This document shows, piece after piece, positions 49,994 to 58,000 of a DNA stretch of 64,000 bases (positions are counted from its first letter, which is position 1; the number at the start of each line of letters is the position of its first letter). The notes under the pieces were generated by a model. That model was given only the letters and a program-made list of their open reading frames with translations, was not told the DNA's origin and made no database searches. The translations under genes and the position numbers were made by a program. This DNA comes from Sideroxydans sp. (GTDB lineage: Bacteria; Pseudomonadota; Gammaproteobacteria; Burkholderiales; Gallionellaceae): positions 1 through 64,000 of the forward strand of contig JAQTTU010000012.1 of NCBI GenBank assembly GCA_028710605.1. Direction: 5' to 3'.

Positions 49994-51847
49994 ATGACTC
50001 TACCCGCATCGCGTTGGCTCACCGACCTTGAGCGCCTGCTCCCCATCCGTTCGCAGTTCGTGGTGTCGGGAGCGATCCATGACAGTTTTCTCGCGCCGTT
50101 GCCCGGCGGCGCGGCGCTGGTGCCGTTGATTCGCGCGCTATGGGAAACCTTGAAGGCGAAGAACTACCGCTTCCTGCTGGTTTACGATCCATCGGACGGC
50201 TTGCGCGTTTACCCGGACGAGATCGCCGTGCGCGAGCAGGCCGAGAAATTGTTCGATCTGAAACTGAAATCCGGCAGCCAGATAGTGAGTCTGGAAACGC
50301 TGGCGAACGTGATGAAAACGCTGGTGTCCATGCGAGAAACGCGCTGTGCGCTGGTGATGGATTTCGCCTCGCGCATCACGCGCCAGGCCGATCATCTGGC
50401 CGAAGGCGAACACCGTTTTTTCATCGCCGCCGAGAAGCTGGCGACGAATGCCGCGCCCATTATTCCCTTGAAAGACGGCGTTCCCGCCCAAGGCGAAAAG
50501 CCGCTATACAACCCGGTGCTGTGGCTGGTCAATCGCGCGCAGGATTTGCCGTCGTGGTTCACGCTGGATAGCGAGCGCATTGCCAGCTTAATCATCGGCA
50601 AGCCGGATTACGAAATGCGCCAGGCGGCCGCACAGCAGTTGGCTCCGCTGTTTGCGGGCTATGCCGATGCTGCCGAACCGGCGCGCGAAAAATTCGTGAA
50701 GCGTTTTGCCGAGAGCACGGAAGGCATGTCGCTGACCGCGTTGTCGGACATCACCGAGCTGGCCGACCGCAGCGGGCTGGGCATGGGCGACATCGACGAT
50801 GCGGTGCGTTGCTACAAGGTGGGCGCGCTGGACAACCCGTGGCGCAAGGATTATCTGCGCGAAAAAATCCGCGACGCGCAGGCGTTCATCGAAGACCGCG
50901 TCAAAGGCCAACATCCCGCCGTGGTGAAGACGCTGGATATTCTCAAACGTTCGGTGATGGGCATGACCGGTGCGCAGGCGAGGTCGGGCGGCAGCCGTCC
51001 GCGCGGCGTGCTATTTTTTGCCGGCCCCACCGGGGTGGGCAAAACCGAACTGGCGAAGACGTTGACGCAACTGGTGTTCGGCGACGAAAAAGCCTACCTG
51101 CGTTTCGACATGAGCGAGTTCGCCGAAGAGCACAGCGGTGCACGTTTGCTCGGCGCACCGCCGGGCTATGTCGGCTTCGACGCGGGCGGCGAACTGACCA
51201 ACGCGGTGCGCGAGAAACCGTTCTCGGTGGTGTTATTCGACGAAATCGAAAAAGCGCATCCGCGCATTCTGGATAAATTTTTGCAGATACTGGAAGACGG
51301 CCGCCTCACCGACGGGCGCGGCGACACCGCGTATTTTTCCGAAACCATTCTGGTGTTCACCTCCAACCTCGGCATCTTCGTCGAGGACAAACTGGGCAAC
51401 CGCGTGCAGCATGTGAAACCGGGCGACGCTTATGAAACCGTGGAAAAAAATGTGCGCGAAGAGATCGGCAATTACTTCAAATACAAACTGTCGCGCCCGG
51501 AATTGCTCAACCGCATCGGCGACAACATCGTCGTGTTCAACTTCATCCGCCCCGAAATCGCCTCACTGATCTTCGACAGCATGCTCAACAACGTGGCACG
51601 CCGCTTGGCCGAAGAATTCAAACTCAAACTCGCGCTCACCCCGCAGGTTCACGAACAACTACTCAAGCGCTGCACCGGAGACCTCTCCAACGGCGGGCGC
51701 GGCATCGGCAACCAGCTCGAATCCGCCTTCATCAACCCGCTGTCGCGCGCCATGTTCGAACACGATCTGGAAGGCAAAACGCGGCTGGCGGTGAGCGGCA
51801 TGAGCGAACAGGACAAGGTGGTTACGCTGGCGTTGCAGAGTTCATGA
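49994..51847 (+). CDS. ClpB-like AAA+ protein with degenerate first tier
   Basis: The 617-residue protein has one intact ClpA/B-type AAA+ module: Walker A GPTGVGKT (344-351), pore-loop GYVG (391-394), Walker B VVLFDE (412-417), SNLG sensor 1, and RPELLNRI arginine-finger region with a D2-type C-terminal domain. Residues 1-300 resemble a AAA+ fold without a Walker A motif (MDFASRIT, LWLVNRAQDLPSWF). A pore loop with tyrosine means it may pull polypeptides through a ring. Neighbours are a coiled-coil protein and a radical SAM protein; a kinase gene lies 3.7 kb on. Client and role are unknown. Confidence 0.85.
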   Translation: MTLPASRWLTDLERLLPIRSQFVVSGAIHDSFLAPLPGGAALVPLIRALWETLKAKNYRFLLVYDPSDGLRVYPDEIAVREQAEKLFDLKLKSGSQIVSLETLANVMKTLVSMRETRCALVMDFASRITRQADHLAEGEHRFFIAAEKLATNAAPIIPLKDGVPAQGEKPLYNPVLWLVNRAQDLPSWFTLDSERIASLIIGKPDYEMRQAAAQQLAPLFAGYADAAEPAREKFVKRFAESTEGMSLTALSDITELADRSGLGMGDIDDAVRCYKVGALDNPWRKDYLREKIRDAQAFIEDRVKGQHPAVVKTLDILKRSVMGMTGAQARSGGSRPRGVLFFAGPTGVGKTELAKTLTQLVFGDEKAYLRFDMSEFAEEHSGARLLGAPPGYVGFDAGGELTNAVREKPFSVVLFDEIEKAHPRILDKFLQILEDGRLTDGRGDTAYFSETILVFTSNLGIFVEDKLGNRVQHVKPGDAYETVEKNVREEIGNYFKYKLSRPELLNRIGDNIVVFNFIRPEIASLIFDSMLNNVARRLAEEFKLKLALTPQVHEQLLKRCTGDLSNGGRGIGNQLESAFINPLSRAMFEHDLEGKTRLAVSGMSEQDKVVTLALQSS

Positions 51848-51867
51848 ACCAAAGCGACGCTGCTTTT

Positions 51868-51924
51868 GTAGGTGCGAATTTATTCGCACGCCTTTTAGCC
51901 ATGTGCGAATAAATTCGCACCTAC
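51868..51924. repeat. REP-like hairpin (GTAGGTGCGAATTTATTCGCAC type)
   Basis: Same family as 4980, 6648 and 18633, in the AAA+/radical-SAM gap. Confidence 0.85.
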
Positions 51925-51949
51925 AAAACCTTCAATTGCGGTTCTCAAG

Positions 51950-52606
51950 ATGAACATCAGCATCAACAAAGCCCACTACCCCGTCACCGTTCTCGGCCCC
52001 GGCAAACGCCTCGGCATCTGGCTGCAAGGTTGCAGCATCCGCTGCAAAGCCTGCGTGTCGCAAGACACTTGGGAACGCGATGCAGGGCGCGACATGCCCG
52101 TGGCGCAACTGCTGGATTGGTGCCGCCAAACTGCCGCAAACGGATTCGATGGCGTAACCATTTCCGGCGGCGAACCCTTCGACCAGCCGCCAGCATTAAC
52201 GGCCTTGCTCGACGGCCTGATCCATTGGCGCACGAAAAACAAACTCGATTTCGACATCCTCTGCTACAGCGGCTATCCGTTGGCTACGCTGCAAAATAAT
52301 CACGCGCCGCTTCTAGCGAAACTGGATGCCCTCATCCCCGAACCCTACATTGATGCCAAGCCGCTGGCGCATGTCTGGCGCGGCTCATCCAACCAGCCGC
52401 TGCTGCCTATGTCTGAACGCGGGCGCAAGGTCTATGCGCAATACCTGAACGCTCCGGCAGACCCGGCCAGCAAACGCATCCAGACCATGCTAGCCGACGG
52501 GCGCGTGTGGTACGTCGGCATACCGGGGCGCGGCGATATGGCGGCGCTGGAAAGCGGCTGCAAGGCGCGCGGGGTGGAGTTGGCTGGGGTTTCGTGGAGG
52601 TTGTAA
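51950..52606 (+). CDS. Radical SAM activase-like protein (NrdG/4Fe-4S single-cluster type)
   Basis: The 218-residue protein has the radical SAM motif C28-x3-C32-x2-C35 (CSIRCKACVS) at the position typical of glycyl-radical activases, and the SAM-binding TISGGEPFDQP. It is short, with no auxiliary cluster. No glycyl-radical enzyme is encoded near, so the substrate may be the AAA+ or coiled-coil partner. Only a REP hairpin separates it from the AAA+ gene, so the pair is probably one transcript. Confidence 0.82.
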   Translation: MNISINKAHYPVTVLGPGKRLGIWLQGCSIRCKACVSQDTWERDAGRDMPVAQLLDWCRQTAANGFDGVTISGGEPFDQPPALTALLDGLIHWRTKNKLDFDILCYSGYPLATLQNNHAPLLAKLDALIPEPYIDAKPLAHVWRGSSNQPLLPMSERGRKVYAQYLNAPADPASKRIQTMLADGRVWYVGIPGRGDMAALESGCKARGVELAGVSWRL

Positions 52607-52806
52607 GAAGAACTAATTCCACTGAGAAGCGCAATCCTTTGATTGGCGAAATGAGTCCATATTGCGTTTTCGTGCTGATGCTGTAATGCTTGATTCTGTA
52701 ATGATCGCGAATTTGCAACAAGCGGCGAGTAAAGCCATAGTCTGCACCCAATGCTGATATGTCCCCAGCGCTGTTTGTTAGATGCTACACAACAGGAGAT
52801 GCTCAG
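52607..52806. other. 200-bp AT-richer spacer at the left edge of the accessory islet
   Basis: I see no gene, recognisable repeat or clear promoter here. Composition shifts toward A/T after the radical SAM gene. This marks the left border of the islet that ends near 55.6 kb. Confidence 0.5.
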
Positions 52807-53301
52807 ATGCCAATAGGGAGTCAATGGATAAAACTAGATGAACGCGCGAAGGCTCTTGAAAGTCGTGCTGCGGCGCGAAAGCGTGAGGCTTGGGCTGAAG
52901 TATTGGCACGCTTTCCAGGACTCTCACAAAAATACTTTGGCAACCTCTCTGCCGCGCGACAACGAGGCAAGCTATCAATTGAGGCCGCTCAACTTGTAGA
53001 AGAGTTCGAGAGAGAAATCTCATCAATCATCAACGAAGCAAAGTTATGCCATGAGGAAAGCAAGAGGTTTTTAGAAGAAGTTCGCAAGGCCGACACACGC
53101 CGCAAACTTGATCCATCAGTAGACACTATACCGCCCGGCATTTATCCAAAGTTCCGTGAGTGCGCAATATATCCGTTGAGGTACGACTGTAATCGTGGAG
53201 AAAATGAGATGTCGCGATGGGATCGCTGTTCGCACATGAAATATGACAACAATAAGTCAATCTACGATTCAAACAGGTGGAAATGTACCGCACCGAAATG
53301 A
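52807..53301 (+). CDS. Hypothetical soluble helical protein
   Basis: The start is the ATG at 52807 with AGGAG eight bases upstream, giving 164 residues. Residues 10-105 are charged and helical (KALESRAAARKREAWAEVLA, EEFEREISSIINEAKLCHEE). The C-terminal part has four cysteines (CAIYP, YDCNRG, RCSHM, WKCTA) that might bind a metal. No family is recognised. Codon use is much more AT-rich than in the flanking genes, which suggests transfer. Confidence 0.6.
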   Translation: MPIGSQWIKLDERAKALESRAAARKREAWAEVLARFPGLSQKYFGNLSAARQRGKLSIEAAQLVEEFEREISSIINEAKLCHEESKRFLEEVRKADTRRKLDPSVDTIPPGIYPKFRECAIYPLRYDCNRGENEMSRWDRCSHMKYDNNKSIYDSNRWKCTAPK

Positions 53302-53393
53302 AGACAGCCGCCTCTCGCCTCTAACCCTGCGCACAAGTGGGACTGTGCAAAAGCGAGCAATTCCTACTTTTATATTAGTAACCCACCCGAACT

Positions 53394-53675
53394 ATGGAAA
53401 TAAAACTTACCAAACAAGCCAAACCGCTCGTCACCTTTGTGATTGACGCATTCCTTGGAGTCATCATTTTCCTAGTGATCGCATTTTCTGCGGTCGCTTT
53501 CAGATGGATGGCCGACTATTTGCTAGCCAGCCAGTATTCAAACTTTTTGACGCAGGGTCTTTCATTCATTGAGTACCTCATATTTGGTGTTGACGCGCTT
53601 CTCTTTTTTGCTTTTATGGTCAGCTCGTCTCTGCGCTTATTTAGAGACCTCAAGATTGGAGCGAGTGATGACTGA
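53394..53675 (+). CDS. Small membrane protein A (two helices)
   Basis: The 93-residue protein has two hydrophobic segments (about 12-36 and 58-82) with short charged ends. No family is recognised. It overlaps the next gene by 8 bp. The ribosome site is weak (GGAAATAAA region), so the start is less certain. It is AT-rich like its neighbours. Confidence 0.6.
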   Translation: MEIKLTKQAKPLVTFVIDAFLGVIIFLVIAFSAVAFRWMADYLLASQYSNFLTQGLSFIEYLIFGVDALLFFAFMVSSSLRLFRDLKIGASDD

Positions 53676-54024
53676 GCGCTCAGAGGAGACTACAACATTG
53701 CAAATGTTCAAGCTTTTGACTGCGACCGATGATGGACATTTCGCCATAGATACGATACGTAATGTCTTTTGGTTCTGTGTCATTGGCTTGGCAGCCCTCG
53801 GGCTTCAGAATTTTGTGACTTGGACTGAGCAGCACGGTGGGAGCGCAGTACTTGTTCTTTTACTTACATCTGTCGAATATGCGGTTCTGGTTGCTGACGT
53901 TGTGTGGTTTCTGTCTCGTCTATTTGTCGGGTCTTACAAGATTGTCATACGCGCATACCAAGACATCATTGCAGCCAAGACTGCTGCGCGTCTCTCGCCG
54001 ACTGGCTCTATAGAGGATCAATAG
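53668..54024 (+). CDS. Small membrane protein B (two helices)
   Basis: The start is the ATG at 53668 with GGAGCG upstream, giving 118 residues. Two hydrophobic segments lie at about 30-50 and 60-88, with a conserved-looking basic/helical end (SYKIVIRAYQDIIAAKTAAR). It has the same size and topology as protein A, with which it is translationally coupled; a two-component membrane pair is plausible. Function unknown. Confidence 0.65.
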   Translation: MTERSEETTTLQMFKLLTATDDGHFAIDTIRNVFWFCVIGLAALGLQNFVTWTEQHGGSAVLVLLLTSVEYAVLVADVVWFLSRLFVGSYKIVIRAYQDIIAAKTAARLSPTGSIEDQ

Positions 54025-54107
54025 GGTCGCATTCAACTGATCCAGTCTTCACCAAACAAATCGCCCTATTCTGGGCATTTTTGAATTATTTCAATTTATC
54101 ATCCCCC

Positions 54108-54170
54108 GAAGATGCCAGCCAATAGCGTTCTTCACGCATTGCAAGATGTAGATCGCCTATTGACGGGGGC
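54108..54170. repeat. CCTATTGACGGGC element, palindromic form
   Basis: Left arm GAAGATGCCAGCCAATAGCG, inner GCATTGCAAGATG, right arm GATCGCCTATTGACGGGGGC. Confidence 0.8.
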
Positions 54171-54362
54171 CCGCATAAGAATGCGGGGATCCATTAGCCG
54201 TCCCCTGTCAAGCGAGTAAACAAATCCATGGCGGCGTAAGCCGCCGGTTTTAATCTTTCCACATACCGCTTGCAGTTGCCGATCACGCCCGTTTTTTCAT
54301 TTGTTGGTTGCGACGAATCGCACCAGACACCCATGTACTTTATTACGGGGTCCATTTATTAC

Positions 54363-54389
54363 GGGGTCGGTTCTAACATTCCAACATTT
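54363..54389. repeat. 27-bp repeat shared with 1872-1898
   Basis: Identical to the sequence at 1872-1898. Confidence 0.7.
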
Positions 54390-54474
54390 GCCGAAGAATC
54401 GGGGACACCCATTAGCTGCCCCCTGTCCGAGGATGATCAATAGGTCGTACTCGATTGATCTTCCATCCCCCGCC

Positions 54475-54505
54475 AAAACGCCACAGCAATGGGGCGTTTT
54501 GTATT
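54475..54505 (+). terminator. Terminator-like hairpin AAAACGCC...GGGCGTTTT
   Basis: AAAACGCC and GGGCGTTTT are inverted around a short loop and followed by GTATT. It stands without an obvious upstream gene. Confidence 0.4.
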
Positions 54506-54535
54506 ATTTCAATATGTCACCTCACGAAGATGCCC

Positions 54536-54592
54536 GTCAATAGGCGTTCTCCACGCATCGCATGATGCGGATCGCCTATTGACGGGCGTTCC
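54536..54592. repeat. CCTATTGACGGGC element, best palindromic copy
   Basis: GAAGATGCCCGTCAATAGGC, inner CGCATCGCATGATGCG, GATCGCCTATTGACGGGCGT. The arms are near-perfect inverted repeats. Confidence 0.9.
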
Positions 54593-54727
54593 CGCGATGG
54601 CGTGTATTAAAAATATGTGAAAAGTGAAACCGGGCAGGCCACGGTTACCCCTTGATCAATCGCGCGGAATACGTGCTGTGTTTCCCTTTGTGCCCCCGTT
54701 TCTCACCCGCATGGGCATTTGACCGGT

Positions 54728-54745
54728 GTTAGCGTATTTGCTAAC
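54728..54745. promoter_or_regulatory. Operator-like palindrome before the toxin-antitoxin pair
   Basis: GTTAGC-GTATTT-GCTAAC is a perfect 6-bp inverted repeat ending 8 bp before the toxin start codon, as expected for autoregulation by the antitoxin. Confidence 0.6.
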
Positions 54746-54753
54746 CTGCGCCC

Positions 54754-55079
54754 ATGACATATTCCGTTGAATACTTTCATGCAAAGGTGCAAGCCGCTAT
54801 CGAGGCTTGGCCTGTGGATGTCGTGGCGGACTACGCAAAATTGTCGGGCTTCTGATCGAATACGGCCCCAATTTGCGTTTGCCCCACTCGCGCGCCTTTG
54901 GTGGCGGGTTGTTTGAATTACGTCCGCGCGGCAAATCCGGCATTGGAAGAGCGTTCTACTGTTTTCTCGTTGGTCAGCGTGTGGTGATACTGCACGCATT
55001 CATTAAAAAGTCGCAAGAAACCCCGGAGCCTGAACTCCGGCTTGCGCGCAAACGAATGAAGGAGATACAAAATGGCTGA
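54754..55079 (+). pseudogene. RelE/HigB-type toxin, frameshifted
   Basis: The first frame reads MTYSVEYFHAKVQAAIEAWP VDVVADYAK and then stops at LSGF. The downstream frame continues without a gap as IVGLLIEYGPNLRLPHSRAF through KKSQETPEPELRLARKRMKE. Joining them needs one more A in the run at about 54836-54840 (AAAA for AAAAA) and would restore a normal 108-residue RelE/phage Gp49-like toxin. So the toxin is inactive, or is expressed by slippage on the A run, or the base is an error. The end overlaps the antitoxin start by 8 bp. Confidence 0.85.
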
Positions 55080-55404
55080 TCTTAAATACGACCCCGTACC
55101 GCACAACCAAAAAGCTTTTCTTGAAAAAGCATCAAAGCGCCGTGGCTTCCGCGAAGCTTATGATGCCCTCGACACAGAATATGCGCTCGCGCACGAAATG
55201 TTATCCGCGCGCACGCGCGCCGGGCTTACGCAAGAAGCCGTGGCCGACCGTATGGGCACGACCAAAAGTGCCGTTTCAAGGCTGGAAGGCGCGGGAAAAC
55301 ATGCGCCTTCGGTTGCTTCGCTCAAGAAATATGCCGAAGCGGTGGGCTGCACGCTGAAAATTGAATTCATCCCGCAATCAGCAAAACGAAGCTTGCCCGC
55401 CTAG
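55072..55404 (+). CDS. XRE-family antitoxin of the RelE-type pair
   Basis: The 110-residue protein has an N-terminal segment (YDALDTEYALAHEML) and a helix-turn-helix at about 48-95 (LTQEAVADRMGTTKSAVSRL). It is the antitoxin/repressor that typically follows this toxin class. The frame is intact although the toxin is broken, a common stage in module decay. It belongs to a different antitoxin lineage from the one at 1975-2295. Confidence 0.88.
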   Translation: MADLKYDPVPHNQKAFLEKASKRRGFREAYDALDTEYALAHEMLSARTRAGLTQEAVADRMGTTKSAVSRLEGAGKHAPSVASLKKYAEAVGCTLKIEFIPQSAKRSLPA

Positions 55405-55517
55405 CCTGACGGTCGCGCCGAAGACGGTGGGAAAATTGCGCGAAGCTGGAAAACCAGGCGATGCTCTGCGCTGATTCCATCGCATCCGGTGTGTTTTTCG
55501 AACAGTCAACATCGTGG

Positions 55518-55583
55518 GAACGCCCGCCAATAGGCGATCTTCACGATGTATTGTATGTAGAACGCCTATTGACGGGCATCTTC
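55518..55583. repeat. CCTATTGACGGGC element, palindromic form
   Basis: GAACGCCCGCCAATAGGCGA TCTTCACGATG, then GTAGAACGCCTATTGACGGG CATCTTC. It ends 15 bp before the kinase start, so it may affect that promoter or leader. Confidence 0.85.
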
Positions 55584-55597
55584 AACGAGTTTGAGCT

Positions 55598-57985
55598 ATG
55601 AATGCAGAATTAATCCGCCGTTGCCCCAGTTGCGGCGCTGAAAATGCGCCGTCGGCGATGCGCTGCGCGTGCGGCATGCTGCTGGCCGGGGTGGATATTG
55701 TGCGCAAGCAGGTTGCGCCTGGAATGGTCGAGCCAGCGGAAGTTGAAACACCTGTCGCGCAACCGGATGCCGGGGTGATTTGCACTCACGAGGATTGCGG
55801 TCAGACCAATCCGGCGGGCACGACCACTTGCCTGTATTGCAACCGCCCGCTCACGGATGGCGAGACGCTGACCAGTTCGGAGACGTTGCAAAGTCTGGTC
55901 AATCTGCCGTCCGCGCTGAAAGACCGTTATCGCATCGTGAAGCCGATGCCGACGCGCGGGGCGGAGGCGGAGTTGTTGGTGGTGCGGGCGCTGGCGGGCG
56001 GGCCGGAGTTGGTGGCGAAGATTTACCGCCACGGCATTTTGCCCAGGCGCGAGGTGCAGCAGCGCATCGCAAAAATCCCGCTGGCGCACCGCGTCAATAT
56101 GCTGGAAGAAGGCGTGTCGGATGGTTATGCCTATGAGCTGATGGAGTTGTGCGAGCACGGCTCGTTGCGCCAGATGATGGAGGGCGGCGCACTGGCTGCG
56201 GCGCTGTTGCTCACGGTGATTGGCGAGCTGGCGACGGCGCTACAGGATGTGCATGCGGTCGGTCTGGTGCATCGAGATTTGAAGCCGGAAAATATTTTGC
56301 TGCGCAGCCGCGAGCCGCTGGATTTGGTGCTCACCGATTTCAGCGTTTCGTCGATTCTCGATGTCACGCAGCGCTTCACCGGTGTGGCGCGCACGCTGCC
56401 TTACGCTTCGCCGGAAAGCCTGTCCGGGGTGATCGATTTCAAGTCGGATTTTTGGGCGATGGGCATGATCGTGCTCGAAGGCGCGACGGGCAAACATCCG
56501 TTCGCCGGATTATCGGAAGCGGTGGTGATGCACCATTTGACCACGCGCAACATCGACCTTTCCGGCGTGAAAGAGCGCAAGGTCAACACGCTGCTGCGCG
56601 GGCTGTTGCAGCGCGATCCGCAATCGCGTTGGGGCGCGGACGAAGTGGGGCGCTGGTTGCAAAACGACACCACGCTGGCCGAGCCCGCCGCGCACGGCAG
56701 CGTTGGCGGTTTTAGCGAGCCGTACCATCTGGGCGACGAGCTTTGCTACCAGCCGGATCAGCTCGCCACCGCGCTGTCGCGCAACTGGAAGGAAGGTGTG
56801 GCGGATATTGCCAACGGGCTGCTGCTGTCGTGGTTCAACGATGTGCAGAAAGACCAGAACGTGGTGCGTCTGCTGATCGAGATGCGCGGCCAGAGCGGCC
56901 TGTCGATGGACTTGCAATTGCTGAAACTGATCTTGCACCTCGCGCCCGGCATACCGCCGGTGTGGCGCGGCGAAACCATAGAGCTTTCCAACATTCTGAC
57001 TTACGCCAACAAGGCGCTCAAAGGCGACAAAGAAGCGGCGTACTGGCTGGATAATTTGTACCGCATGCGCGTGCTGGAAGTGTATGCCGAAGCGGGCAAC
57101 CGTCAGGCCGCCGATCTGGTGACACGCTGGCATCGCGCGCTGGATTTGTTCGAGCAGGCGTGGAAAACCAAGCTGAAAATCATCACCGACAAAAGCGCGG
57201 CGCGCGACCCGGATACCGTCGCCGATTTCGACCAGCTCATGTACGGCAGAGATGACTTGCATCGACCCAGCCTGACCAATATGCACGCCCGCTTGCTGGC
57301 CATGTCTTACGACAACTCGTGGTCGGAGCGGCTGCGCCAGCGCGTGCTGGCCGAAGTGCTGAATCTGGCGGCGCAGTGCGCGTGGATCACCGATCTGGGC
57401 GACCCGCTGCAAATGGATGCCGCCTCGCTGCTGGTGCTGGAAGCGCTGTTGCCGGAAGCGCAAAAATCGGTGGCGCATCAGCTTACAAAAATCGAACGTG
57501 AGCGCAAGAAAACGGAACGGGAGTTTGCCGAGTTGCGCGAAGAAATCGGTCGCCTGCTGCTGTTCATCCGCACCACTTCCAGCACGCGCCTGCCCCTGCC
57601 CGACGTAGCCTCCGAACTGCAAAATTATCTGAACCAATATCTGGAACACGTCGTCGCCATCCGCGCCTCGGCGCGCAGCGACCGGGAATGGGCGGACTTC
57701 AAAAGAGAAACCCTGCGCGCGCAAGTCCACGCGAACATGATGGTGGACAAACTGGCGCAACTGGAACAGCACCGCGCCGTTTCTTCCGGCTGGCTCAATT
57801 CGGCAGGAATCGGGCTGGTTCTGCTGCCGTTCATCCTTTTTTCATTCACGTATCCCGCCGTCGGTTTCTGGCTGGCGGCATTCCTCGTTTCCGTTGCTGT
57901 CTGGCGGCTGCTGCCCGATTACCTGATGATGAAATCCATACAAAATCTGGGCGAGACTATTCCGCTGATCGCGCGCCAACGCTAA
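55598..57985 (+). CDS. Zinc-ribbon Ser/Thr protein kinase with long helical region and C-terminal membrane helices
   Basis: The 795-residue protein has two N-terminal zinc ribbons (C9-x2-C12...C23-x-C25; C62-x4-C67...C78-x2-C81) and a kinase domain at about 111-370. K141 is in VAKIY, D227 in HRDLKPEN, and D247 is in TDFS, where the usual DFG glycine is serine. A long helical, partly coiled-coil region (about 385-735) follows, then two membrane helices (about 735-785). It is probably an inner-membrane-anchored kinase. With the AAA+, coiled-coil and radical SAM genes upstream it may form one system; the islet at 52.6-55.6 kb separates them. Confidence 0.87.
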   Translation: MNAELIRRCPSCGAENAPSAMRCACGMLLAGVDIVRKQVAPGMVEPAEVETPVAQPDAGVICTHEDCGQTNPAGTTTCLYCNRPLTDGETLTSSETLQSLVNLPSALKDRYRIVKPMPTRGAEAELLVVRALAGGPELVAKIYRHGILPRREVQQRIAKIPLAHRVNMLEEGVSDGYAYELMELCEHGSLRQMMEGGALAAALLLTVIGELATALQDVHAVGLVHRDLKPENILLRSREPLDLVLTDFSVSSILDVTQRFTGVARTLPYASPESLSGVIDFKSDFWAMGMIVLEGATGKHPFAGLSEAVVMHHLTTRNIDLSGVKERKVNTLLRGLLQRDPQSRWGADEVGRWLQNDTTLAEPAAHGSVGGFSEPYHLGDELCYQPDQLATALSRNWKEGVADIANGLLLSWFNDVQKDQNVVRLLIEMRGQSGLSMDLQLLKLILHLAPGIPPVWRGETIELSNILTYANKALKGDKEAAYWLDNLYRMRVLEVYAEAGNRQAADLVTRWHRALDLFEQAWKTKLKIITDKSAARDPDTVADFDQLMYGRDDLHRPSLTNMHARLLAMSYDNSWSERLRQRVLAEVLNLAAQCAWITDLGDPLQMDAASLLVLEALLPEAQKSVAHQLTKIERERKKTEREFAELREEIGRLLLFIRTTSSTRLPLPDVASELQNYLNQYLEHVVAIRASARSDREWADFKRETLRAQVHANMMVDKLAQLEQHRAVSSGWLNSAGIGLVLLPFILFSFTYPAVGFWLAAFLVSVAVWRLLPDYLMMKSIQNLGETIPLIARQR

Positions 57986-58000
57986 ACTGCAATCACGTGC

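Larger units (their letters stand above)
54171..54535. repeat. Decayed mobile-element/repeat patchwork
   Basis: No gene is seen here. There are direct repeats (CCATTAGCCGTCCCCTGTC at 54191 and CCATTAGCTGCCCCCTGTCC at 54409), two TTTATTACGGGGTC copies, the 27-bp sequence shared with 1872, and segments that precede both palindromic elements (ATTATTTCAAT near 54084 and 54504). It looks like stacked remnants of small transposable elements, possibly related to REP-associated transposases; that link is inference. Confidence 0.6.

Noticed and set aside
54100-55590. CRISPR array
   Set aside because: Repeats here are irregularly spaced palindromes without uniform spacers, and no cas genes are present.
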